DNA from: Paenibacillus tengchongensis
GTDB lineage: Bacteria > Bacillota > Bacilli > Paenibacillales > Paenibacillaceae
DNA length: 64,000 bases
Reading direction: 5' to 3'
Assembly: GCF_008973665.1 (NCBI RefSeq)
Contig: NZ_WACP01000009.1
Location: 124,001 to 188,000, forward strand
Shown here one piece after another: positions 7,653-14,744 of the stretch. The translations under genes were made by a program, and so were the position numbers. Under the pieces are notes generated by a model. That model saw nothing but the letters and a program-made list of their open reading frames with translations. It was not told the DNA's origin and searched no databases. How positions within the stretch are numbered: position 1 is the first letter of the stretch; each line of letters begins with the position of its first letter.

Positions 7653-8843
7653 TCATTCTCCTCGGTTGTTTACTATCGGAAGTTCTTCCGCAATTCTCTC
7701 ATCCACTTCAAACAGCACTTTCATATAAACTTTACCATTCTCTCTCTTCTCATGCAAAATTTTTTGACTTTTTATTGTGCTGTCTGCGCCGTAGCGGGCA
7801 TAAATATCATTCTTCGCTCGCAGTAATCCTTCTGCCTTGGCTTCTTCCGGCGTTACTGTAACAACGTTCTCCGAGAGCTCCATTTCCTTCTCGGTCATCA
7901 TTCCGAGGGGCAGGCTCAGCGAGCGCCAAGACAGCATATCCTGCTCCGTCAGTGTCCGCGATTCCGCATATCCGGATTTACCGTAGCCCCACAGCTGCAC
8001 TGCATAGCCTCCCAGCACCAGATAGAGACGATCCTTGCGTTCCCCTGTATATGAACTGCTCTTTTTTTGCAGCGGCACCTCGATATTGTATTCATGCCAC
8101 ACCAGGCCCCTGACCTCGCCTTTGGCGACTACATACTCCGTGTTCTCCTCATCGCCGAGGGCGCCGGAGATCAGGATTTGTCCTTTTTTGACCCGCGCAT
8201 GGAGTCCGACCACCGGCCGTCCCTGTTCCGCATAGATGGAGCTGACAACGGCATCGGTCCGGCTGACCAGGTGGCGCTGGGTGTACAGCGGCTTCTCCTC
8301 CGGTCGGTCGGCCTCGACTACCTGGATTGTAATGCTCGTCCCCGTCCGCTGCAGCCCGACCCAGGATAGCCCCGGTACCCGCGAGGTCAGCTCCCGGGAG
8401 AGCTTGTCCGGCTCGTCCAGCCGCCATATCCATTGAAACGGGTAGACCCCCTCCTGGCGGGCGGCTTCCAGGATATCCTCATCGGCAATCCGCTCATTCC
8501 CTTCGACCTTGATGCTCCAGACCATCGAGCACAGCAGCAGGAGTCCCACTCCAAACAACAGCAGCCCTGCCGCAAAAAGCTTCCGCCGCCACAGCCGCGC
8601 TGCCCGGAAGGGCAGTCCTGTCCTGCCCGTCACATGCATCCGGCAGCCTGTCTCCCTCAGGAGCGGACGAAGCGCGAAGAAATCCTCCAGCAGCAGGCGC
8701 AGCGAAGCGCCGTCTCCGGCAGGCTTCACATTCCAGATAATGATGCCTGCTTCGGTGACAGCATTCATAAATCTTTCCACCTGCGGACCCGTCACATGCA
8801 GTGTAACGACCCCCCGCAGCCATGACAGAGGCGGTGCTTTCAT
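7653..8843 (-). CDS. yqfD: Sporulation protein YqfD
   Basis: 396 residues. One membrane helix near 90-110 (KLFAAGLLLFGVGLLLLCSM) is followed by an extracytoplasmic domain starting IKVEGNERIADEDILEA, the hallmark of YqfD. In Bacillus the gene belongs to the sigma-E regulon of the mother cell; its biochemical role is unknown. Starts ATG with GAGGAG ahead and overlaps the yqfC stop by four bases, so the two are coupled as in Bacillus. Confidence 0.9.
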   Translation of the reverse strand: MKAPPLSWLRGVVTLHVTGPQVERFMNAVTEAGIIIWNVKPAGDGASLRLLLEDFFALRPLLRETGCRMHVTGRTGLPFRAARLWRRKLFAAGLLLFGVGLLLLCSMVWSIKVEGNERIADEDILEAARQEGVYPFQWIWRLDEPDKLSRELTSRVPGLSWVGLQRTGTSITIQVVEADRPEEKPLYTQRHLVSRTDAVVSSIYAEQGRPVVGLHARVKKGQILISGALGDEENTEYVVAKGEVRGLVWHEYNIEVPLQKKSSSYTGERKDRLYLVLGGYAVQLWGYGKSGYAESRTLTEQDMLSWRSLSLPLGMMTEKEMELSENVVTVTPEEAKAEGLLRAKNDIYARYGADSTIKSQKILHEKRENGKVYMKVLFEVDERIAEELPIVNNRGE

Positions 8844-9133
8844 CGTTTCTCCTCGCTTCCTTGGTATCTTATCCCGCCGATGACCCCTTCCACAGCCAGC
8901 TCCTGGCCGAGAATGCTCCGGATCACCAGCCCTTCTCCCGAAATCTCCAGTATGCCGTCTGCCAGCGCCAGTCTGATCTCTCCGGAGGAAAAATGCAGCA
9001 CGCCGCGGTGATTCTCGATATACAGCTCCTTATTGCCGATCAGGGTGATCCGGGGCAGCTCCTGCAGGACATCCTGCGGGAGTGAAAGTACCCCGTTGGT
9101 CCATCCCCGCAGCCTGCGGCCGATACGGGTCAT
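8840..9133 (-). CDS. yqfC: Sporulation protein YqfC
   Basis: 97 residues, with the YqfC-family features LSLPQDVLQELPRITLIGN, YIENHRGVLHFSSGEIRL and ALADGILEISGEGLVIRSI. Function unknown; the family is restricted to spore formers and linked to yqfD. ATG at 9133. The gap of about 120 bases before the upstream terminator (9257-9300) presumably carries its promoter, but I found no clear sigma-E hexamers. Confidence 0.9.
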   Translation of the reverse strand: MTRIGRRLRGWTNGVLSLPQDVLQELPRITLIGNKELYIENHRGVLHFSSGEIRLALADGILEISGEGLVIRSILGQELAVEGVIGGIRYQGSEEKR

Positions 9134-9256
9134 AAATCGACGTGCCCCCTTCCTGCCTTCTGTACACCTTATGCGCTGCCGCTCAGATTTATGAGAAGAA
9201 CTGCCGCCGGCCGGGATAATTCATGTTAGATCCCTCGAATAGACTTTCTTATCCAG

Positions 9257-9300
9257 CAAAAAAAGCAGCAAGCCCCCCGGATATCCGGGACTTGCTGCTT
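9257..9300 (-). terminator. Rho-independent terminator after the 9307-9954 gene
   Basis: On the minus strand AAGCAGCAAG (9300-9291) pairs with CTTGCTGCTT (9272-9263), with an inner CCCGGATATCCGGG core and a run of T into 9257. It begins seven bases past the stop of the upstream gene and separates nfeD-floA from the yqf genes. Confidence 0.9.
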
Positions 9301-9306
9301 CGTGTT

Positions 9307-9954
9307 TCATCTCTGGCGCCGCGTGGAGTGCGGGCTGCGGGAGCGCGGCGGGCCGAGGATTTCGGCCCAGATGACGCCGCTGCGCAGGCTGGCGCGGTCA
9401 CCCGCCAAGCCGCTCCGGGCGGCCGCCGGCTCTGCTGCATCAGCGCCGGCCGCTGCCGGGGCATCACCGGGCACGGGAGCCCCCGGCCTTGCCTTGCCCG
9501 CCGTGCCGTCAAAAGCTGCCTGCAGCCGTTCGAATTCACGCTGCATTTGCGCCGTGCGCGCCGCCACATCGTCTTCGCCGCTTCCGTCCGGCTCAAACGG
9601 CAGCCCCTCAGCACCGCCGGAGGCTGAGTCTTCCGCCCTTTCCGTCCATAGCGTGGGCCCCGGCCGCTCCGGGCGGCCTGAACCGTCGTCACGGCGGGGT
9701 ACAGGAGGCTCCGCACTTTGGTGCGGCTCGGGACGCCCGTGACGCTGGCTTGGCTGCGGGAAGCCGCTGGCCCTGCCTTCCGGGCTGCCGCTCTGGCCGC
9801 TCCGCCTCGGAGACCGCGCAGGCTCTCTGTCGTCCCCGCCGAAGGTCGGCATCCCGCCGCGCGGAGACGGGCCGCCTTTGGGCTTTCCGAGTTTACTGCG
9901 GTTCGAGACGATGGCGAAGATAATCACTGCAATGATGTAAATCCAGCTGCTCAT
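9307..9954 (-). CDS. Hypothetical membrane-tethered, disordered protein in the yqfB position
   Basis: 215 residues, no family recognised. One N-terminal membrane segment (SWIYIIAVIIFAIVSN) is followed by a Gly/Pro/Arg/Ser/Glu-rich region (PKGGPSPRGG, RSPRRSGQSG, QPSQRHGRPE) that looks intrinsically disordered, then a more mixed Ala-rich part containing AQMQREFERLQAAFDG that could form a short helix. It follows floA by 15 bases and is closed by its own terminator, so it is probably co-expressed with the flotillin. Position matches B. subtilis yqfB, but I see no clear similarity. The base composition is strongly GC-rich compared with its neighbours. Confidence 0.7.
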   Translation of the reverse strand: MSSWIYIIAVIIFAIVSNRSKLGKPKGGPSPRGGMPTFGGDDREPARSPRRSGQSGSPEGRASGFPQPSQRHGRPEPHQSAEPPVPRRDDGSGRPERPGPTLWTERAEDSASGGAEGLPFEPDGSGEDDVAARTAQMQREFERLQAAFDGTAGKARPGAPVPGDAPAAAGADAAEPAAARSGLAGDRASLRSGVIWAEILGPPRSRSPHSTRRQR

Positions 9955-9969
9955 GGGAATTCACATCCC

Positions 9970-10971
9970 TTATTTATTGGTCGGACGGCCCGGATCTTCC
10001 CCGTCGCCCAGCTTGCCGAGCGAGCCGCGCATTTGCGTGTCGGCCTCAATATTTTTCAGATTCAAATAATCCATGACGCCCAGCTGACCGGAACGCAACG
10101 CTTCCGCCATGGCCTGCGGTACTTGCGATTCTGCTTCTACAACGAGCGCCTTCATCTCCACGACGCGCGCCTTCATCTCCTGCTCATGGGCGACCGCCAT
10201 CGCCCGGCGTTCTTCCGCCTTGGCCTGGGCGATCCGTTTGTCCGCTTCCGCCTGTTCGGTCTGCAAATAGGCGCCGATATTCTTGCCTACATCCACATCC
10301 GCGATATCGATGGAGAGGATTTCAAACGCTGTCCCGGAATCCAGACCCTTGGACAGCACCGTGCGCGAAATCGAATCCGGATTCTCCAGCACATCCTTAT
10401 GTGAATTACTGGAGCCGACCGTAGTGACGATCCCCTCGCCGACGCGGGCGATGATTGTCTCTTCACCGGCACCCCCGACCAGGCGGTCAATATTGGCGCG
10501 GACCGTCACACGCGCCTTTACCTTTACTTCAATCCCGTTCTTGGCTACGGCGGCAACAATCGGCGTCTCGATCACCCGCGGATTGACGCTCATCTGCACC
10601 GCCTGCAGCACATCGCGGCCGGCCAGATCAATCGCCGCAGCGCGGGTGAATTCCAGCGGAATATCCGCACGCTGCGCTGCGATCAGCGCGTTGACAACAC
10701 GGTCGACGTTACCCCCGGCCAGGTAATGGCTCTCAAGCTGGTTGATGTTGACACCCAGTCCAGCCTTGGTCGCCTTAATCAGCGGGTTAACGATCCGGCT
10801 TGGCGTTACCCGCCGCAGCCGCATCGCTACCAGAGTAATAATGCTGATTTTCACTCCGGCTGCCCAGGCCGATACCCAGAGCATGACCGGGAAGAAGCTG
10901 AAGAACACGCTCAGCACGATGATAACAAGCACGGCAACCAGCAATAACGTAATCGTTGACGCTTCTAACAT
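9970..10971 (-). CDS. floA: Flotillin-like protein FloA
   Basis: 333 residues. A membrane anchor at residues 5-45 is followed by an SPFH domain (VRANIDRLVGGAGEETIIARVGEG region) and a coiled-coil C-terminus (EQAEADKRIAQAKAEERRAM). Flotillins scaffold functional membrane microdomains and influence membrane fluidity. It follows nfeD by about 47 bases, the usual nfeD-floA pairing (yqeZ-yqfA in Bacillus). Probably transcribed from the sigma-W-type promoter ahead of nfeD. Confidence 0.95.
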   Translation of the reverse strand: MLEASTITLLLVAVLVIIVLSVFFSFFPVMLWVSAWAAGVKISIITLVAMRLRRVTPSRIVNPLIKATKAGLGVNINQLESHYLAGGNVDRVVNALIAAQRADIPLEFTRAAAIDLAGRDVLQAVQMSVNPRVIETPIVAAVAKNGIEVKVKARVTVRANIDRLVGGAGEETIIARVGEGIVTTVGSSNSHKDVLENPDSISRTVLSKGLDSGTAFEILSIDIADVDVGKNIGAYLQTEQAEADKRIAQAKAEERRAMAVAHEQEMKARVVEMKALVVEAESQVPQAMAEALRSGQLGVMDYLNLKNIEADTQMRGSLGKLGDGEDPGRPTNK

Positions 10972-11018
10972 AATGTTTGCCCAACCTCCGATACGATTGT
11001 TAACTTACTTGCTTACAG

Positions 11019-12401
11019 TTACTCCTGAGCCTTTTTCACTACAATCCGGCTGCCTTCGACCTTCACGACCGATATATTCGCTCCCGCATCGACGAAGCCG
11101 CCCTCCGTAACGACATCTACACGTTCACCGGCCACTTCCGCCGTACCGGCAGGGCGCAGCGGAGTCAGGCTGATTCCGGAGGCTCCCAGCAGATTCAATT
11201 TCTCCGCCACCGGCACGAATCCCTGCTCCTTGGTCAGATTATCCCGCAGAATGAACCGGTTCCAGATGCCCCGTTCTTTAAAGATTACAGCAACGATAAC
11301 CACAACCACCGACGCTGCGGCAAAGGCAATCCCCAGGCTGAAGAGAGCGTGGGTATAGCTAAACGCCGCCCGCACGACGCCGGCCACCAGAGCGGCCGAG
11401 CCGAGCAGGCCGAGAATACCGAAGCTTGGAACAAACAGCTCCAGAATGAGCATGACCAGCCCCAAAATGAACAGCAGCCACGTTTCCGCCCCGGCAAAGC
11501 CCGCCACATAGTTCCCGAAAAAATACAGCACGAAGGCGAGTATGCCGACAATGCCCGGCACGCCAAAGCCCGGCACCAGCAGCTCAATGACAATACCGGC
11601 GATGCCGACAAAAAGCAGAACGGTCATAACGACCGGATTCGTCAAAAAATGCGACAGCCTTTCCGCTCCGGACTGCTTCACATGATAAATATCCTCGGTG
11701 GAATAACCGAGCCAGGCAATTGCCTCCTGCGGGGTGTCGGCCAGATGCTCCGCATAGCCTGCCTTCAGCGCTTCTTCGCCGGTCAAGGCAATGATTTGCC
11801 CTTGCTCCTTGACGACTCCCAGCTCAGGTTTTTTCACGACGAGATCCTTATCCATCATTCCGGCGGCAACCTCCGGGTCCCGGCCGTTCAGTTCTGCGGC
11901 ACCGACCATTTTCGATTTCCAATAGGAAATCAGTTTGGCATCGTCCACGCTGTTACCGTAACCGTCCACGAGCGATGCTGCGCCGATCATGCTGCCGGGC
12001 TTCATGATAATAGTATCCGCGTTCAGCGCAATGTAGCTGCCGGCCGATGCGGCATCGCCCTTAATGTAGGCAGCGGTCGGGATATCGCTGTCCCTGACCA
12101 GCGTGCCGATTTGTTCGGCGGAATTCACAAGCCCGCCCGGTGTGTCGATCTCCAGCACAATCAGCCCGGCCCCGAAATTAGCGGCCTCTTCAAACCCGCG
12201 CTCCAGGAAGCTCTGCAGACCCCGTTCAATTTCTTGATCTACCGGAATAATAAAGACCGGCACCCGCTTAGCGGACTCCCTTGCCGATGCGTCCTTTTCT
12301 GTACCTGCCGAACCGGCCGCGGCCAAGGCTGAAGGTACGAACAGCATCAAGAGCAGCATCATCGCAGCGCTGCCAAAGATCCATTTCCGCTTAAACCTCA
12401 A
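11019..12401 (-). CDS. NfeD-family membrane serine protease (YqeZ type)
   Basis: 460 residues. A signal peptide or first helix (FGSAAMMLLLMLFVPSALAA) is followed by a ClpP-like protease domain: VLEIDTPGGLVNSAEQIG and the nucleophile region AASAGSYIALNAD, with a downstream Lys expected to complete the dyad. Then come four to five membrane helices (about 250-375) and a C-terminal NfeD OB-fold (GTAEVAGERVDVVTEGGFVDAG). TTG start with GGAGGTGG ahead. Partner of FloA; likely acts on membrane proteins in envelope stress. A promoter of the sigma-W type lies 47 bases upstream. Confidence 0.93.
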   Translation of the reverse strand: MRFKRKWIFGSAAMMLLLMLFVPSALAAAGSAGTEKDASARESAKRVPVFIIPVDQEIERGLQSFLERGFEEAANFGAGLIVLEIDTPGGLVNSAEQIGTLVRDSDIPTAAYIKGDAASAGSYIALNADTIIMKPGSMIGAASLVDGYGNSVDDAKLISYWKSKMVGAAELNGRDPEVAAGMMDKDLVVKKPELGVVKEQGQIIALTGEEALKAGYAEHLADTPQEAIAWLGYSTEDIYHVKQSGAERLSHFLTNPVVMTVLLFVGIAGIVIELLVPGFGVPGIVGILAFVLYFFGNYVAGFAGAETWLLFILGLVMLILELFVPSFGILGLLGSAALVAGVVRAAFSYTHALFSLGIAFAAASVVVVIVAVIFKERGIWNRFILRDNLTKEQGFVPVAEKLNLLGASGISLTPLRPAGTAEVAGERVDVVTEGGFVDAGANISVVKVEGSRIVVKKAQE

Positions 12402-12447
12402 CTTGCCACCTCCTTCCTTTCAATATCCCCCAGTACGCTTTCTTTAG

Positions 12448-12473
12448 TACGTTAATGATCCGGTCCCGTTTCA
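12448..12473 (-). promoter_or_regulatory. Sigma-W-type promoter of nfeD-floA
   Basis: Minus strand TGAAAC (12473-12468) and CGTA (12451-12448) are separated by exactly 16 bases, the B. subtilis sigma-W consensus. In B. subtilis the orthologous yqeZ-yqfA operon is a known sigma-W target. The site lies between the yqeY terminator and the nfeD start. Confidence 0.7.
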
Positions 12474-12506
12474 AAAAGAACTGTTCCGCATAAACCTCCT
12501 GAAATG

Positions 12507-12532
12507 AAAAACACCCCTTATACAAGGGGTGT
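12507..12532 (-). terminator. Terminator after yqeY
   Basis: Minus strand ACACCCCTT (12532-12524) pairs with AAGGGGTGT (12519-12511) around a four-base loop, then TTTT. It ends the rpsU-yqeY transcript, so nfeD needs its own promoter. Confidence 0.88.
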
Positions 12533-12545
12533 TGTTAGCGTTATA

Positions 12546-12989
12546 TTATTGCAGAAATTGCTGAACCGCCTGGTTCACGAGTTTACCGTCGGCGCGACCT
12601 TTGACCTTGGGCATCAGTGCGCTCATGACCTTACCCATATCACTTTTCGAAGAAGCACCGGTTTCCTGGATGGTCTGCTGTACAATTACTTTAATTTCTT
12701 CTTCGGAAAGCTGCTCAGGAAGATACTTACTGATAATCTCGATTTCTGCCTTCGTATTCGCGGCAAGCTCGTCGCGACCCGCTGTCTCGAATTCCTGGAG
12801 GGCATCTTTGCGCTGTTTGATTTCACGACTAAGGATATCAAGCACTTCGCTGTCGTCTAATGTTCTCTTCAAATCTATTTCAAGATACTTTATCGTAGAA
12901 CGAACCATTCGAATGGTGGAGAGTGTGAACTTGTCCTTACTCTTCATCGCTTGCTTCATATCTTCGTTCAATCGTTCGCTAAGATTCAT
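12546..12989 (-). CDS. yqeY: GatB/YqeY domain protein
   Basis: 147 residues with the YqeY fold: MNLSERLNEDMKQAMKSKDK, then TIRMVRSTIKYLEID, the KQRKDALQEFETAGR stretch and the C-terminal MGKVMSALMPKVKGRADGKLVN helix hairpin similar to the tail domain of GatB. That tail binds tRNA in GatCAB; the free-standing protein has no firmly assigned role. Lies 15 bases after rpsU, as in Bacillus. Confidence 0.94.
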   Translation of the reverse strand: MNLSERLNEDMKQAMKSKDKFTLSTIRMVRSTIKYLEIDLKRTLDDSEVLDILSREIKQRKDALQEFETAGRDELAANTKAEIEIISKYLPEQLSEEEIKVIVQQTIQETGASSKSDMGKVMSALMPKVKGRADGKLVNQAVQQFLQ

Positions 12990-13004
12990 GCTACGGTGAT
13001 CCTC

Positions 13005-13178
13005 CTAGTACTTTCTCTTACGAGCAGCCTCAGACTTCTTCTTGCGCTTAACGCTTGGCTTCTCATAATGCTTGCGTTTCTTCACCTCAGCCAAGACACC
13101 ATCTTTTGCGATGGAACGTTTAAAGCGACGAAGTGCAGCATCAATTGTCTCGTTTTTACGAACTTTCGTTTCAGACAC
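13005..13178 (-). CDS. rpsU: Small ribosomal subunit protein bS21
   Basis: 57 residues: SETKVRKNETIDAALRRFKR, then YEKPSVKRKKKSEAARKRKY, the standard bS21 ending. GTG start at 13178 with GGAGGGAGG ahead; this gives the usual family length, whereas the longer open frame adds 20 residues unlike bS21. bS21 joins the 30S platform late and helps mRNA selection. Heads rpsU-yqeY. Confidence 0.97.
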   Translation of the reverse strand: MSETKVRKNETIDAALRRFKRSIAKDGVLAEVKKRKHYEKPSVKRKKKSEAARKRKY

Positions 13179-13236
13179 CAGTTTTCCCTCCCTCCGACCA
13201 GACCGTCCAAGAGCATAACACGGTTCATCAAACTTC

Positions 13237-13266
13237 ATTATAGGTTAAAGCGAAAGATGGTGTCAA
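13237..13266 (-). promoter_or_regulatory. Sigma-A promoter of rpsU-yqeY
   Basis: Minus strand TTGACA (13266-13261) and TATAAT (13242-13237), both perfect hexamers, spaced 18 bases, about 60 bases upstream of the rpsU GTG start. Confidence 0.82.
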
Positions 13267-13315
13267 CCTTCGTGTTATTCTTTTTTCTGGCATGATTTCT
13301 CATATTAATTTATTC

Positions 13316-13675
13316 TTATGCATGCGAAGCCGAATTGCCGACCAAAGCGCCCAGCTTACCGCCGCCCAGCAGATGATAATGAAGATGCGGAACAGCCTGT
13401 CCGCTGTCCGGCCCGCAGTTGTTAATGAGACGGTAACCGGTCTCGGCAATCCCCAGCTCTCTGGCAATTTGCTGCGCCACGGCATGCATTTCACCGATGA
13501 CGGGCAGGTCCTCGGCCGTTACATCGTTCATGGACGGTATCGGCTTCTTGGGAATGATCAGCACATGGACCGGAGCGGCAGGTTCAATATCGTAGAACGC
13601 CAAGATCCGCTCATTCTCGAATACTTTCCGTGCGGGAATGGAGCCATCAATAATTTTGCTGAATACTGTTTCCAT
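13316..13675 (-). CDS. HIT-family nucleotide-binding hydrolase
   Basis: 119 residues, histidine triad protein of the HinT branch: KIIDGSIPARKVFE, HVLIIPKKPIPSMNDV, and the catalytic HLHYHLLGG (His-phi-His-phi-His). HinT enzymes hydrolyse AMP-lysine and purine phosphoramidates. ATG at 13675 with AGGAGG just ahead. Lies immediately upstream of rpsU, a common arrangement; rpsU has its own promoter in the gap. Confidence 0.93.
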   Translation of the reverse strand: METVFSKIIDGSIPARKVFENERILAFYDIEPAAPVHVLIIPKKPIPSMNDVTAEDLPVIGEMHAVAQQIARELGIAETGYRLINNCGPDSGQAVPHLHYHLLGGGKLGALVGNSASHA

Positions 13676-13840
13676 TTGTAGCCTCCTAAAAGGGTGTTGT
13701 GCTGACGAACCGAATAGCTTTGTCCTCTAAATCATACAGGATAATGCCGGAATGGGAAAGCTGCGGGCGGCGGCAGCTATGCTGTGAAGCTGTTGCAGTA
13801 ACTGTATTACTGAAGATTTTACCGACTGCACAGCTTGACT

Positions 13841-13869
13841 TCAACTTTTTACCATTTATGTAGTATAAT
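13841..13869 (+). promoter_or_regulatory. Likely promoter of the 13902 gene
   Basis: Plus strand -10 TATAAT at 13864-13869. The hexamer 17 bases ahead is TCAACT (13841-13846); a better TTGACT at 13835-13840 sits 23 bases away, or 16 bases from a TATGTA at 13857-13862. The rest of the 226-base gap between the divergent hit gene and this gene shows nothing else. Confidence 0.5.
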
Positions 13870-13901
13870 CAGCATAATTAAGACCGAGGGGCGTGACGGT
13901 A

Positions 13902-14471
13902 ATGATGAAAATAACGAGGCGCGCTGTATTGCTGCTGTCTTTGCTGAGCCTGACCGGGGGGACTGCACTGTATGCTGCGGCCGGCGATTCCGAAATGGCC
14001 GTTTATTTGAATAACAGGCTGCTGAAGCTGACCGGCATACAATCCGGCGGCAAAATGTACATTCCTTTGGAGCAGCTGACGGACAACCTGCATGTTATGC
14101 AGGACGCGGGCAGCTCAAACAAAGCAATCCGCATCTATAAGCCCAATGTCAATCTGGCCCTAATCGACGGAAAAGGGGGGATATTCGGCAAGGTGCGCAG
14201 CGGCGCCAGCAATACCTTCTCTGTGCTGGTGCAGGCCGACAGTCTGGAAACGGAGATCACCGAGCTCAAAATAACGCTCACCGACCCCGCAGGCAAGACT
14301 TCAATGATCGATTCCCGGAAAATCAGCGAAAACGATAGCTTCTGGTTTAAATCGGCGGAATATACCGGCAGCTTTGAGGTGAAGGGCTCGTACTCCATTC
14401 AGGTGTTTTTCCGGCCCGGGGCCGAGAATAACTGGGCGGCCGTAGCAGAAATTCAATTCTCTACCCTTTGA
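13902..14471 (+). CDS. Small secreted protein with copper-amine-oxidase-N-like segment
   Basis: 189 residues, exported. The N-terminus has a basic stretch, a hydrophobic core (AVLLLSLLSLTGGTALY) and a probable cleavage site after YAAA. Residues 30-75 (VYLNNRLLKLTGIQSGGKMY and IPLEQL) resemble the stalk segment of the copper amine oxidase N domain common in Paenibacillus surface proteins, and the rest looks like a beta-sandwich (FSVLVQADSLE, GSFEVKGSYSIQVFF). No catalytic motif is visible. I chose the ATG at 13902; GAGGGG is 10 bases ahead. An in-frame GTG at 13893 is too close to that site. One of the few plus-strand genes in this half of the window. Confidence 0.78.
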   Translation: MMKITRRAVLLLSLLSLTGGTALYAAAGDSEMAVYLNNRLLKLTGIQSGGKMYIPLEQLTDNLHVMQDAGSSNKAIRIYKPNVNLALIDGKGGIFGKVRSGASNTFSVLVQADSLETEITELKITLTDPAGKTSMIDSRKISENDSFWFKSAEYTGSFEVKGSYSIQVFFRPGAENNWAAVAEIQFSTL

Positions 14472-14566
14472 TGGTTCGGCCCGGAACAGAGTCTGTTCTG
14501 TATCAGATACAGGGAGGATGAGCGGGGACCTTTGCAGCATTCCTGCTCATCACTATAAAAAAAGAC

Positions 14567-14665
14567 AAAAAAAAAGAAACACCCTTATCAGCGCATATCG
14601 CTGATTCGGCGGCGGACGTATGATACGGAAGCAACTTCCCTGTCATACGTCCGCCGAGGTGTTTC
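14567..14665 (-). terminator. Three-way-junction-like structure with T9 tail after sbcC
   Basis: A closing stem GAAACACC/GGTGTTTC (14576-14583 with 14658-14665) encloses a 14-bp perfect stem, CGGCGGACGTATGA (14610-14623) with 14643-14656, capped by GGAAG/CTTCC, and a second hairpin ATCAGCG/CGCTGAT (14587-14593 with 14599-14605). Read leftwards it ends in nine T (14575-14567). It may be the terminator of sbcDC, or a small structured RNA with its own terminator: a TATAAT at 14692-14687 (minus) lies just upstream, but I see no good -35. Confidence 0.65.
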
Positions 14666-14696
14666 AAATGATGTCGGCTTAACTGTATTATAACAG

Positions 14697-14739
14697 GGGG
14701 TTGGTGGTGTATCTGTGACCAGCGTCACACACCAACCCC
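14697..14739 (-). other. Nested hairpin directly after sbcC
   Basis: GGGGTTGGTG (14697-14706) pairs with CACCAACCCC (14730-14739), with a second GTGAC/GTCAC stem (14715-14719 with 14724-14728) inside. It begins five bases past the sbcC stop and lacks a T run, so it is not a simple terminator; it may protect the 3' end of the sbcDC mRNA. Confidence 0.55.
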
Positions 14740-14744
14740 TAACT

